The notes: generated by a model from the sequence alone, not told the origin. Numbered from the stretch's first letter, positions 13,327 through 20,849 are shown. The stretch is DNA of 21,039 nt from Patescibacteria group bacterium AH-259-L07 (GCA_027718005.1 JALLOP010000015.1:1-21039); one strand, 5' to 3'. Program-made: numbers and translations.

Positions 13327-13728
13327 CTACTCTTCCGCCGTGTCCTCACCTGGAAAGGGCCGAAGTTCTGAAAGCCTTATTGCTTCCTCTAGCGTGAGCT
13401 CATCTACTTTCATCTGTATCCCCTTGTGAAATGCCTGCTCTGCTTTATCAAGTCGATCAAAAAATGGATCAGTTTGAATTTTAATTATTCTATCGATCTC
13501 ATCTTTTTTAAACTCCCCACCTATTGTCTGTTCAAAACACGCTCGTGTTGCTTTTACCATTTCTTCTGGAAACTCCTCAATAATCTTTCTTTCTTCTTCA
13601 GTCATTCCTCTCCCCCTAATCTTTAGAAACATTTCTGTCTCTTGATCCCGCTTTTGTTTAAAAGATTTCTCAATTCCAATTATCTTAAACAGTTTGCGTA
13701 TTTTTTCTTTTTTGGTTTCAGCGCTCAT
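13327..13728 (-). CDS. DUF2059-like helical protein, paralogue B
   Basis: 133 residues, charged and helical, diverged from the gene at 10969-11367 but sharing the N-terminal KKEKIxKLFKxxGxEK, the IEEFxEE segment and the DPFFDRLDKAEQAF block. No membrane segment or known catalytic motif. ATG at 13728 follows AAGGAGG; an in-frame GTG just before it is less likely. Upstream and downstream control sequences are identical to those of paralogue A although the proteins are only moderately similar. Confidence 0.7.
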   Translation of the reverse strand: MSAETKKEKIRKLFKIIGIEKSFKQKRDQETEMFLKIRGRGMTEEERKIIEEFPEEMVKATRACFEQTIGGEFKKDEIDRIIKIQTDPFFDRLDKAEQAFHKGIQMKVDELTLEEAIRLSELRPFPGEDTAEE

Positions 13729-13801
13729 CACGCCTCCTTTTTTATGAGTGAAACGAACTACATATAAACTATATCATATAACATTTATATTGTAAATGAA
13801 A
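13729..13801. repeat. Promoter/leader repeat, copy 2
   Basis: Identical to 11368-11440. It contains the promoter and Shine-Dalgarno of paralogue B. Confidence 0.9.
13768..13796 (-). promoter_or_regulatory. Promoter of paralogue B
   Basis: Minus strand TTTACA (13791-13796), 17-bp spacer, TATAGT (13768-13773), identical to the copy at 11407-11435. Confidence 0.75.
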
Positions 13802-13867
13802 GACCCTGTGGATAACTTTTCAAATAAAAAAACACTATCCTCTTAACTATTTAAGCTGCGGGGCAGA

Positions 13868-13963
13868 CCCCGTTAGAGAATTGAGGCCTTGCTTTAAATA
13901 GTCGAGTTTAATTTTTTAATAGAGATGTGCAACAATAAATATCTCTTCCATTCTCTAACGGGG
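13868..13963. repeat. CCCCGTTAGA-bounded palindromic element at the guaB 3' end
   Basis: 14-bp inverted ends, CCCCGTTAGAGAAT (13868-13881) and ATTCTCTAACGGGG (13950-13963). It overlaps a further imperfect dyad (ACTATTTAAGC near 13846 with GCTTTAAATAGT near 13891). The guaB stop codon TAG lies within the right arm. The first ten bases of the ends match the element inside murD at 437-503. Confidence 0.85.
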
Positions 13964-15394
13964 CAGGCCTTCTTTATACCCAGCTTTACTCACTCTTACA
14001 AATTCTGCTTTTTCCCAAAATTCACCTATATTTTTAGCGCCCGTATAGCTCATGCCTGACTGCAGTCCATCAATCAGCGGGAAAAGCACTTTATCAAGAT
14101 CCCCTTTATATACAATACGGCTACTGATCCCTTCTGGCGCCCGCTCTGCTCGATCTTTATTATGTTCTCTTAGTCCTCTATCAAATGATGCATCACGAGA
14201 GGCAAGCCCCCGATATACCTTATATGCCGCACCCTCTTCTACAAAATATTCGCCTGGTGATTCTTTAGTCCCCGCAAATAAGGATCCACTCATGACTGTT
14301 GAAGCGCCAGCGGCAATTGCCTTGGATACATCTCCTGCATGTCTAAGGCCGCCGTCAGCAATGAGAGGAATATGGTGTTGATGTGCAGGTTTTGATGAGT
14401 TTAGGATAGCAGTGAGCTGCGGTACGCCTGTTCCGGCTATCACGCGCGTGGAGCACACCGCGCCCGGCCCAATACCTACCTTTACGGCATCAACGCCTGC
14501 TTTAATTAAATCATACGCCCCTTTAGAGGTGGCAATATTGCCCCCAACAATATCAACATTTGTATATGTTTTTTTTAATTTTTTTACCAAATCAATAACT
14601 GCTTTATGATGCCCGTGGGCAATATCTATCACCAACGCATCAACACCTGCCTCAACAAGTCTCCGCGCACGCTCCATGCCATCTTTAATGCCAACCGCAG
14701 CCGCAACCACTAACCTTCCGTTTTTATCTTTTGCTGCATTTTTATACTTATTAATTTTTAAAAAATCAGCTGCGGTAATTAATCCATGAAGTACCCGGTC
14801 TTTGTCCATCAAGGGCAGCTTCTCAATCTTATATGTATCAAAGATAGCAATTGCTTTCTCTACCTTAATATCAGGGCTGGCCGTAATTAATTTTTTAAAC
14901 GGCGTCATTACTTTTTCAACCGTGGTATTACGGTTTTGCGAAAACCGAACATCACGCCAGGTCACAATTCCTTCCAGTTTTCTATTTTTATCTACCACTA
15001 AAAGTCCGCTAATTCTTTTCTCCTTGATAAACGCAACAGCATCAGATAATTTTGTTTTTTTACTAATCGTAATAGGATCATCAATCACCAAATTCTCAGC
15101 CCGCTTTACCTTTCTCACCTCCTCTGCTTGTTCATCAATTGAGTTAAACCGGTGAATAACCCCAATCCCGCCGTAGCGCGATAGCGCAATGGCCATATCT
15201 GCCTCAGTTACCGTATCCATATTTGCGCTCACAATCGGGATATTAATTTTAATCCGCCGAGAAAATTTAGTTCTTACATTAACAGTTTTTCGAGAACTGA
15301 TGTCAGAGTACTGTGGAATAATTAATACATCATCAAAAGATAAACCCAGAGATGGCTTGTTGTTCGTTTGAGAATTTTTTTTGTTTTGCGGCAT
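13955..15394 (-). CDS. guaB: IMP dehydrogenase
   Basis: Oxidises IMP to XMP with NAD+, the first committed step of GTP synthesis, in the cytoplasm. 479 residues, normal length. N-terminal barrel half with LSFDDVLIIPQYSDI and SANMDTVTEADMAIA, a CBS pair at about 95-215, VVAAAVG and IDIAHGH, the NAD/IMP loop GIGPGAVCSTR with catalytic Cys314, PLIADGGLRHAGDVSKAIAAGA, the flap YRGLASR and the C-terminal GLQSGMSYTGA. The last residues (EGLPR) and the stop are contributed by the arm of a palindromic element. Start ATG at 15394 has no Shine-Dalgarno and lies nine bases from the -10, so the mRNA is nearly leaderless. Confidence 0.96.
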   Translation of the reverse strand: MPQNKKNSQTNNKPSLGLSFDDVLIIPQYSDISSRKTVNVRTKFSRRIKINIPIVSANMDTVTEADMAIALSRYGGIGVIHRFNSIDEQAEEVRKVKRAENLVIDDPITISKKTKLSDAVAFIKEKRISGLLVVDKNRKLEGIVTWRDVRFSQNRNTTVEKVMTPFKKLITASPDIKVEKAIAIFDTYKIEKLPLMDKDRVLHGLITAADFLKINKYKNAAKDKNGRLVVAAAVGIKDGMERARRLVEAGVDALVIDIAHGHHKAVIDLVKKLKKTYTNVDIVGGNIATSKGAYDLIKAGVDAVKVGIGPGAVCSTRVIAGTGVPQLTAILNSSKPAHQHHIPLIADGGLRHAGDVSKAIAAGASTVMSGSLFAGTKESPGEYFVEEGAAYKVYRGLASRDASFDRGLREHNKDRAERAPEGISSRIVYKGDLDKVLFPLIDGLQSGMSYTGAKNIGEFWEKAEFVRVSKAGYKEGLPR

Positions 15395-15403
15395 AACAAT
15401 AAA

Positions 15404-15432
15404 ATTTTATCACGACTACAATTTTGTGTAAA
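15404..15432 (-). promoter_or_regulatory. guaB promoter, nearly leaderless
   Basis: Minus strand TTTACA (15427-15432), 17-bp spacer, TAAAAT (15404-15409), nine bases before the ATG. Confidence 0.65.
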
Positions 15433-15435
15433 CCT

Positions 15436-17394
15436 TTATGCTTTTATAATCTCTCCGTGCTTAATTTGTGAAAAATCCAAATGGGAACTGGTTTCATCTA
15501 TATGAATATACCTTCCGATTCTTTGAAGTTGACCAAGGTCTGTTATGTGAGAATCTCTAAAATCTGCATCCCAGCCAATGGTTTGAAGTTGACCAAAGTC
15601 TGTTATGTGAGAAGCTCTAAAATCTGCATACCAGCCAATAGTTTGAAGTTGGCCAAGGTCTGTTATTGGGGAATCTCCAAAATATGCACTCCCACCAATA
15701 GTTTGAAGTTGGCCAAGGTCTGTTATTTGGGAATTCTCAAAAGATGCATCCTCACCAATGTGTTGAAGTTGACCAAGATTTTCTACTTGTGACCTCCTGA
15801 AATCTGCATACCCACCAATAGTTTGAAGTTGGCCAAGGTCTGTTATGTGAGAATCTCTAAAAGATACGCCCCCGCCAATGTGTTGAAGTTGGCCAAGGTC
15901 TGTTATTGGGGAATCTCCAAAATATGCACTCCCGCCAATGTATTGAAGTTGGCCAAGATCTGTTATTGGGGAATCTCCAAACTCCGCATCCCTGCCAATG
16001 TATTGAAGTTTTGTTGGTAGACGCTTCCATTTTGATAAAATGTTTGGATATAAACCTCCAGTATAAACCACGGTGTTATTGTCTAACTGGTCAGGAGAGG
16101 TAGCGACTTGTTCTGGTGAGCAGTCAAACATAACCGTATAGTCTTGTTTGAGCTCTCTTTGATCTCGTAGTTTTTGGATACGAGGATCTTTTTTATACCC
16201 AAAGCCTTGTATAGTGGTGCTGATTTCGTAAAGATAGATCAGCTCATCCTTATCTAAATCATGGCCCGCTTCCATCTTATGTTCAATCTTGGTCAAGAGC
16301 TTCATGTCGTGTTCTTTTTTAAAGTACCGATCTTTATCAGGAAATGCTTCCAGTTTTTGAGCAAGGACCTCGTTCATGTAGGGGTCAAGATTTTGGTTCT
16401 CGGCAATGCCGCGAATTTCAGCAATCTTATTGTCTTCCATACGAATCGCAATACGGGGAATGGTTGGCTCTCCTTCATCATCATGTGAGTAAAACACGTG
16501 AAAATCTCCGCCCTTGAGCTGCGTCTGCGCTGTATTTTCTCCTGCGGTGCACCAGCCCGTACCTCGTCCGCGAATTGATTTGGCTAGAGGGAGATGATCT
16601 GGGCCCTGATCATGCTTCACCCATTGTCCTTCAGTAAGGGGTAATAAATGTTTTGGGATGGGATGAATGCGCTCATGCGCCCATGCGTAGAGCTTGGCAA
16701 AATTTTCATTGGTAAGATGCTGCTTGAATATTTCCTTTTCTTCCGTGGTGAGCTCGTATTCTAAGTCTTCAAATTGAACTGGTTTTCCGTGGTATTTTTT
16801 AATAATCTTATCAATGAGATAGGTAAGGGCTTCATGATTAATATCGGGAAACATTTTAAGGGTTCCTTTGGAGCGTTTGGGAAACTTTTTCTTGTCTTTG
16901 TCGTATTCTTGCAAATTGACAACACTTCGAAATACCCAATATTTCATGTAATCAGGCATATATGAGGAACCAGGTGAAGCAAAATCGTCAATCCATTGTT
17001 CAAGAGAAGCGCGCTGGTCGTCTAAAAGCCGCTCAACCAGCTGTTTTTTCCATGTACGTTTTTCTTCTTCAGAAAACGAGTCATAGTCACCCTGCTGTCC
17101 GCGTTCTCGGAGGATACGCTCTTGATGTTCCCAGTAGCTCTCAGGAATATCTTCAAATCGAGTAACAAATGTATGTAACAGCACTTTCTTGAGTGCTTGT
17201 ATGCCGCGTTCACGCTCTTGAGGATCGGTGCGTTCAATAATTTCTTTGAAGCGGTTGAGATAGTTTTGTATGCGGACTTCAGGTTTTTGAGAAAGCTTTT
17301 TACCGGTACGTTCTTCGGTGCGCCGCGCCGCAGACGCCACTTCAGGTGCGGTGTGCAAACCATATTTTTTCTTAAGAAAGGTAGAATTTTCCAT
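15436..17394 (-). CDS. Large protein with WCTAG-motif domain and leucine-rich-like repeats
   Basis: 652 residues, soluble. The N-terminal half is helical and charged. At about 265-340 lies a domain with LPLAKSIRGRGTGWCTAGE, GGDFHVFYSHDD, IPRIAIRMEDNKIAEIRGI, which resembles the WCT-type domain of PcfJ-like and phage proteins; its biochemical role is unknown. Residues 463-622 are eight 20-residue repeats of the type LQxIGGxAxFxxSxITDLGQ plus a degenerate ninth, predicted to form a beta-rich solenoid used for binding. ATG at 17394 has no Shine-Dalgarno but a near-consensus promoter ends six bases upstream, predicting a leaderless mRNA. It lies 41 bases upstream of guaB on the same strand, but guaB has its own promoter. 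Confidence 0.8.
   Translation of the reverse strand: MENSTFLKKKYGLHTAPEVASAARRTEERTGKKLSQKPEVRIQNYLNRFKEIIERTDPQERERGIQALKKVLLHTFVTRFEDIPESYWEHQERILRERGQQGDYDSFSEEEKRTWKKQLVERLLDDQRASLEQWIDDFASPGSSYMPDYMKYWVFRSVVNLQEYDKDKKKFPKRSKGTLKMFPDINHEALTYLIDKIIKKYHGKPVQFEDLEYELTTEEKEIFKQHLTNENFAKLYAWAHERIHPIPKHLLPLTEGQWVKHDQGPDHLPLAKSIRGRGTGWCTAGENTAQTQLKGGDFHVFYSHDDEGEPTIPRIAIRMEDNKIAEIRGIAENQNLDPYMNEVLAQKLEAFPDKDRYFKKEHDMKLLTKIEHKMEAGHDLDKDELIYLYEISTTIQGFGYKKDPRIQKLRDQRELKQDYTVMFDCSPEQVATSPDQLDNNTVVYTGGLYPNILSKWKRLPTKLQYIGRDAEFGDSPITDLGQLQYIGGSAYFGDSPITDLGQLQHIGGGVSFRDSHITDLGQLQTIGGYADFRRSQVENLGQLQHIGEDASFENSQITDLGQLQTIGGSAYFGDSPITDLGQLQTIGWYADFRASHITDFGQLQTIGWDADFRDSHITDLGQLQRIGRYIHIDETSSHLDFSQIKHGEIIKA
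15529..16008. repeat. Eight tandem 60-bp coding repeats
   Basis: They encode the 20-residue solenoid units of the protein above. The copies encoding SAYFGDSPITDLGQ (around 15650-15709 and 15890-15949) are nearly identical in DNA though separated by three units, which suggests recent recombination among repeats. Confidence 0.9.
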
Positions 17395-17400
17395 ACAGTG

Positions 17401-17429
17401 ATGATATCACAAAATTTCATTTATGTCAA
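17401..17429 (-). promoter_or_regulatory. Promoter of the repeat protein, leaderless
   Basis: Minus strand TTGACA (17424-17429), 17-bp spacer, TATCAT (17401-17406), six bases before the ATG at 17394. Confidence 0.75.
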
Positions 17430-17459
17430 ATCCCGTCTGTCATTCCCTGCCGCCCCCTA

Positions 17460-17488
17460 TCATTCCGCGACCAGAAGCCACGGAATGA
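17460..17488. repeat. TCATTCCG hairpin element
   Basis: TCATTCCG (17460-17467) and CGGAATGA (17481-17488) enclose 13 bases; another GGAATGACA follows at about 17495. Related GGGATGACA motifs occur at 5850-5885 and in murD near 1215. Confidence 0.6.
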
Positions 17489-17525
17489 CAAAAAAGGAAT
17501 GACAAAAAGTGAAAGATAACAGGGG

Positions 17526-17553
17526 TTGCAGTATTTTAAAAGTCCTGTATAGT
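17526..17553 (+). promoter_or_regulatory. Promoter of the histidine phosphatase gene
   Basis: TTGCAG (17526-17531), 16-bp spacer, TATAGT (17548-17553), then AGAAAGGAGG before the ATG at 17589. Confidence 0.7.
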
Positions 17554-17588
17554 ATTAATAATAACAGATCTTTTAGAAAGGAGGAATC

Positions 17589-18257
17589 ATGAATTGGCCA
17601 AAACTCGTGGTTTTAGTTAGACATGGTGAAAGTATTGGCAATAGGGCAGACGAAACAAATTCTTTTGATGATATTATTAGATCTGGCATTTCAATGGATG
17701 ATCTTCCGCTCACCGAACGCGGCGAAGAACAAGCGCGAATCACCAGAGAATACCTGCACAAAAATTATAGACCATTTGATGTATATCTTCGCTCTCCTTT
17801 AATACGAGCGCAAGAAACAGCACAATTATTGTATCCTGATGTACCATTTCAAATAAATCCCTTATTAGCAGAAGTAGATGAGGGCATCTGGCATCTCATG
17901 ACAGAGGAAGAAATCAAACAACGTTATCCTGAAGAAATCAAAATGAAACAAAAAAAAGGATTTTATAAGCACACACCGCTTTGGGGGAAAAGCTGCCAAG
18001 ACGTTGAAAATACCATGGTCCGTCCTTTTGTTACTGAGCTACTCCTGTTTTACAGCGGCAAAAACATATTAATCGTTGGTCATGGAAAATGGTTTGGTAT
18101 CTTTGATGGCTTTATCCAAGGACTGCCCATCCCTCAAAGAGAGGCTAATATTGAAAAAGGGTTGTTTGATAACGCATCTATAACTAGATATGAACGAAAA
18201 AGTGACAAACTAACACTTGGAGAAAAAAATATTATACCGTGGAAAGGACTGATCTAA
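17589..18257 (+). CDS. Histidine phosphatase family protein (phosphoglycerate mutase-like)
   Basis: 222 residues. The phospho-accepting RHGES motif is at 11-15 (VVLVRHGESIGN), SPLIRAQETAQLL carries the second conserved Arg, EVDEGIW the acidic residue, and IVGHGKWFGIFDGF the second catalytic His. This is the full set for a branch-1 histidine phosphatase. The substrate cannot be told; family members act on sugar phosphates, nucleotides or proteins. AAGGAGG is correctly spaced from the ATG. It is monocistronic with its own promoter and terminator, convergent with the SDR operon. Confidence 0.9.
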   Translation: MNWPKLVVLVRHGESIGNRADETNSFDDIIRSGISMDDLPLTERGEEQARITREYLHKNYRPFDVYLRSPLIRAQETAQLLYPDVPFQINPLLAEVDEGIWHLMTEEEIKQRYPEEIKMKQKKGFYKHTPLWGKSCQDVENTMVRPFVTELLLFYSGKNILIVGHGKWFGIFDGFIQGLPIPQREANIEKGLFDNASITRYERKSDKLTLGEKNIIPWKGLI

Positions 18258-18260
18258 AAG

Positions 18261-18282
18261 CGACTCGTCAAGAGTCGTTTTT
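18261..18282 (+). terminator. Terminator of the histidine phosphatase gene
   Basis: CGACTC-gtcaa-GAGTCG followed by TTTTTAT, just after the stop at 18257. Confidence 0.8.
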
Positions 18283-18289
18283 ATAATAG

Positions 18290-18991
18290 TTAGCCATATA
18301 TCTCGACTGATGCCCCTGATCTTCTTTCACCCTGGGCAAGTTTAAAAATTTTTCTCCCTACGTACTCAGGTGTTAACATATCTTTAGGATCTTCCCACGG
18401 ATGGATATCTAAATGCAACTTCGTTGCAACCGCACCAGGCAGGGCTGCGTAAACCTTAATATCAGGATTTTTAATTTCCTGCGCAACGCACTGTGTTAAG
18501 CCAATAAGACCAAATTTAGAAGATGAGTACGCCGAATACTTTGTATCGCCTGCCGCGCCCAGACCTGAGGATATATTGATTATGATACCATCCCCCTGTC
18601 CCTTCATAAGGGGGACTACCTCGCGCATAAAAAGATACGCGCCTTTTAAGTTAGTCGCGAGCACATCATCCCACTCCTTTTCACTCGTTTCCTCAACTAA
18701 TTTCCACACCGCAATGCCTGCATTATTTACCAATACATCAATTCTGCCAAATTTTGTAAGTGATTTTGTGACAATTCGTTTCACGTCGCCAAATTTTCTC
18801 ACGTCGCCGGTCAAACCTAAAATCTGGTCAGCATTGGCAAAACGTCTGAGTCGATCTTCTGCTTCTTCTACATGATCTCTGTGGCGACAAAAAACCACCA
18901 CAGAGTCGCCGTGTTTTAAAAATTCAACCGCCGTCGCTTCACCAATGCCGCGGCTCGAACCAGTAACAATAATAACGCGATGATGATGCAT
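18290..18991 (-). CDS. Short-chain dehydrogenase/reductase
   Basis: NAD(P)-dependent oxidoreductase with a Rossmann fold, 233 residues, the usual SDR size. The cofactor motif TGSSRGIG is near residue 10, followed by the GDVRK acidic position, NNAG, NISSGLG with the catalytic Ser, and YSAYSSSKFG with the Tyr-xxx-Lys pair. The LPGAVATKL segment follows as in classical SDRs. The substrate is unknown; similar annotations include 3-oxoacyl-ACP reductase (FabG), but no fatty-acid genes are adjacent. Last gene of a tight operon (four bases after the preceding stop). Confidence 0.9.
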   Translation of the reverse strand: MHHHRVIIVTGSSRGIGEATAVEFLKHGDSVVVFCRHRDHVEEAEDRLRRFANADQILGLTGDVRKFGDVKRIVTKSLTKFGRIDVLVNNAGIAVWKLVEETSEKEWDDVLATNLKGAYLFMREVVPLMKGQGDGIIINISSGLGAAGDTKYSAYSSSKFGLIGLTQCVAQEIKNPDIKVYAALPGAVATKLHLDIHPWEDPKDMLTPEYVGRKIFKLAQGERRSGASVEIYG

Positions 18992-18995
18992 ATAC

Positions 18996-19295
18996 CTACG
19001 TCAACTGTCGTTTTATAACTTCGTTGTACTCAGGAAAGTACGTGTTAATCACGTTCAGATTAAAACTGCCAAGAATCGATTCTTTGGGCTCTCGGGCAAG
19101 TAAAAATTCAAATGATTTCTTTACCAATCCTTCCGGGGTATGCTTACCATGTGTCAGTTGCTCATAATACTCTTTGTCTACCTCAACCCTATATTTAATT
19201 ATATCTGCGCTCGTCCCAACCGCAACCACAAATCGCCAGCCGCCACTGGTAATCTCTTGTTTGATAATTGTAATACGTTCTAATTCTGGTCCCAT
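18996..19295 (-). CDS. Hypothetical protein, 99 aa
   Basis: A small soluble protein of predicted beta-beta-alpha character (ITIIKQEITSGGWRFVVAVGTS, IIKYRVEVDKEYYEQL, GLVKKSFEFLLARE, FNLNVINTYFPEYNEVIKRQL). I do not recognise a named family. It lies two bases after the cupin gene and four before the SDR gene, so the three are almost certainly cotranscribed. Confidence 0.75.
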   Translation of the reverse strand: MGPELERITIIKQEITSGGWRFVVAVGTSADIIKYRVEVDKEYYEQLTHGKHTPEGLVKKSFEFLLAREPKESILGSFNLNVINTYFPEYNEVIKRQLT

Positions 19296-19297
19296 AG

Positions 19298-19603
19298 TTA
19301 GTACGCTGGTGGCGCATAAATAGTAAGAAAAAATAAATCAGTACGCCCGGTATTATAAATATGGTGCTGTGCTTTCTCAGGTATGGTAAGTGCCATTCCC
19401 TCACGTACGTGACACGTCTCTTTGTTTATTTCAACATCTGCCTCCCCCTCAATAATGTAGATGATCTGATCTCCGGGATGGATGTCCTCAGTCCCTGAAT
19501 CGCCTCCAGACTTAATCGTCATCACCCCGAGCTGTGAGCGTGGGGTTTGACTCAATATTCTAAAAAAATTACCCTTGCTTTGTTTGATATCAATTGGTTC
19601 CAT
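19298..19603 (-). CDS. Cupin-domain protein
   Basis: 101 residues forming a single cupin barrel. Motif 1 is DIHPGDQIIYIIEGEADV and motif 2 is GMALTIPEKAQHHIYNTG, which keeps the Pro and a His pair that often bind a metal. Motif 1 has only one His (the usual HxH is IHPGD), so metal binding may be altered. Such small cupins are often sugar- or metabolite-handling proteins; no substrate is claimed. First gene of the cupin-orphan-SDR operon. No clear Shine-Dalgarno was seen. Confidence 0.88.
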   Translation of the reverse strand: MEPIDIKQSKGNFFRILSQTPRSQLGVMTIKSGGDSGTEDIHPGDQIIYIIEGEADVEINKETCHVREGMALTIPEKAQHHIYNTGRTDLFFLTIYAPPAY

Positions 19604-19629
19604 ACACTTTATAGATTACACATATTATA

Positions 19630-20124
19630 TTAACGCACCGCTATTGCAATAAAAAGCAACACGACGGTGGTAAACAATATGGCGGGCATAAATGGATATG
19701 CGCGTCCCATGCCAAAAATGCGCATCATGCGTCTGGTTATGGCATCAATGATTTGAATTATAATGATAAAAAGCACAATAAAAAAAGGCGGCAAGATTGA
19801 GGTCGCTGCCATTTTTGCAAAAATATCACCCCATGCTACTTTAACAATACTCTTAAAGTAAACAGGGATAACAATGAATATAAGAAACCATTTTGCTACC
19901 AGATATACAAGATTCTGCGTAAGGTAATGATGATAATACAAGTCAGTGATAAACATAGCAAACGTAAACAACAGCCATACATGCAAAAACTCGCGCTGGG
20001 CTGATAAGTGTTTTATGTCTGATAACGTGGCAACCGTAAATGATCCTAACAAAAACCATAACAAATAAATTTGTATTGTGCTAATTTTAATGACAAAAAA
20101 TTGTTGAACTATTTCAGAAATCAT
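19630..20124 (-). CDS. Polytopic membrane protein, possibly prepilin-peptidase (A24)-like
   Basis: 164 residues with about five hydrophobic segments (IYLLWFLLGSFTVATL, FLHVWLLFTFAMFIT, YLVAKWFLIFIVIPVYF, ILPPFFIVLFIIIIQII, AILFTTVVLLFIAIAV). Two cytoplasmic-side Asp motifs, SDIKHLSAQREFLHVW after helix 1 and AWGDIFAKMAAT before helix 4, stand where A24 aspartyl prepilin peptidases have DxxxxxxPN-type and GxGD motifs. The match is partial (Gly-x-Gly-Asp is AWGD here), so it is a suggestion only. The gene overlaps sua5 by 11 bases and uses an AGGAGGT inside it. Confidence 0.7.
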   Translation of the reverse strand: MISEIVQQFFVIKISTIQIYLLWFLLGSFTVATLSDIKHLSAQREFLHVWLLFTFAMFITDLYYHHYLTQNLVYLVAKWFLIFIVIPVYFKSIVKVAWGDIFAKMAATSILPPFFIVLFIIIIQIIDAITRRMMRIFGMGRAYPFMPAILFTTVVLLFIAIAVR

Positions 20125-20758
20125 ACTTTTTATTACCTCCTAACAGGTCGGACCTGTTAGGTTGTTGTGGTTGACATCCGATGTCGACCACTTTTGCGCC
20201 TTTGCGCTCTACAATAATTTTGTTGTTTTTAATTTTGACGAGTGTTGAGGGCGATGAAATAAGCTTTCCTTTATCAACATAAAAATCAATGGTATTGCCA
20301 AAATATTTTTTGGCTTGCGCAATGGTTGCTGCCGGGGATTTTGATGAAATATTTGCACTTGGGGCAACTAACGGGCCAGTATATTGTAATAAATTTTGTA
20401 AACTTTTTACATCAGGCAAACGAAACGCAAGTGTATATTTACCGCGATGAAGATATGAAAATTTCTTATTTTTACATGGCAGAATAATACTTACTTTACC
20501 AGGCCATAACGTTTTTAACCACTTTGCTGCTCCTTTATCAATTGTAATATTAAATAATTTTAAGTCTTTCAATGATCCAATAAGGATAATCATTGGCTTT
20601 GTACGATCTCTTTGGCGCAGTGTATACATTCTTTCAACTGTTTGTCTATTTAATGCAGAACCAGCAAGCCCATATATCGTATCAGTTGGGATAACACCTA
20701 TACCTCCAAGACGTAATATTTTTTTTATTTTGGGACTAAATTTATGCGCGTCTACCAT
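20114..20758 (-). CDS. Threonylcarbamoyl-AMP synthase (Sua5/YrdC family)
   Basis: Makes threonylcarbamoyl-AMP from Thr, bicarbonate and ATP for the t6A modification of ANN-decoding tRNAs. 214 residues from the ATG at 20758. Family motifs: IGVIPTDTIYGLAGSA, RMYTLRQRDRTKPMIILIGS (K/R-x-R...KP), LWPGKVSIILP, LAFRLPD, PLVAPSANISSKSPA and PSTLVKI. It lacks the extra C-terminal Sua5 domain, so it is YrdC-like in length. The C-terminal tail is encoded by two palindromic elements (VVDIGCQ and NRSDLLGG) and has no family similarity. ATG at 20758 sits eight bases from the -10; the ATG at 20776 would lie upstream of the predicted start of transcription. Confidence 0.93.
   Translation of the reverse strand: MVDAHKFSPKIKKILRLGGIGVIPTDTIYGLAGSALNRQTVERMYTLRQRDRTKPMIILIGSLKDLKLFNITIDKGAAKWLKTLWPGKVSIILPCKNKKFSYLHRGKYTLAFRLPDVKSLQNLLQYTGPLVAPSANISSKSPAATIAQAKKYFGNTIDFYVDKGKLISSPSTLVKIKNNKIIVERKGAKVVDIGCQPQQPNRSDLLGGNKKYDF
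20139..20161. repeat. Perfect 23-bp palindrome in the sua5 3' end (AGGTCGGACCT family)
   Basis: Arms CCTAACAGGTC around a central G, same 11-bp core as the element at 118-148. It is coding (NRSDLL region of sua5). Confidence 0.9.
20167..20191. repeat. 25-bp palindrome in the sua5 3' end
   Basis: GTGGTTGACATC and GATGTCGACCAC around one base, one G-U mismatch. The inner GACATC..GATGTCGAC is shared with the xseA-xseB palindrome (1991-2017). It lies six bases from the neighbouring palindrome. Confidence 0.85.
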
Positions 20759-20766
20759 ATATATAT

Positions 20767-20795
20767 ATGATATCACTTTATCTGTATTGAGTAAA
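20767..20795 (-). promoter_or_regulatory. sua5 promoter, nearly leaderless
   Basis: Minus strand TTTACT (20790-20795), 17-bp spacer, TATCAT (20767-20772), eight bases before the ATG at 20758. Confidence 0.65.
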
Positions 20796-20821
20796 TAAAA
20801 AGCAATGATTGTATCTCCCCA

Positions 20822-20849
20822 GCCACGCCGCCTATGCCACGCCGCCTAT
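20822..20849. repeat. 14-bp tandem duplication
   Basis: GCCACGCCGCCTAT twice in tandem, ending at the -35 of the next promoter. The GC-rich sequence contrasts with its surroundings. Confidence 0.7.

Noticed and set aside
15529..16008. CRISPR-like array of 60-bp periodic units
   Set aside because: The units are coding, contiguous and without unique spacers, and there are no cas genes.
15481..16020. Repetitive plus-strand frames across the 60-bp repeats
   Set aside because: Antisense shadows of the solenoid repeats; the minus-strand frame spans the whole 652-codon gene with recognisable domains.
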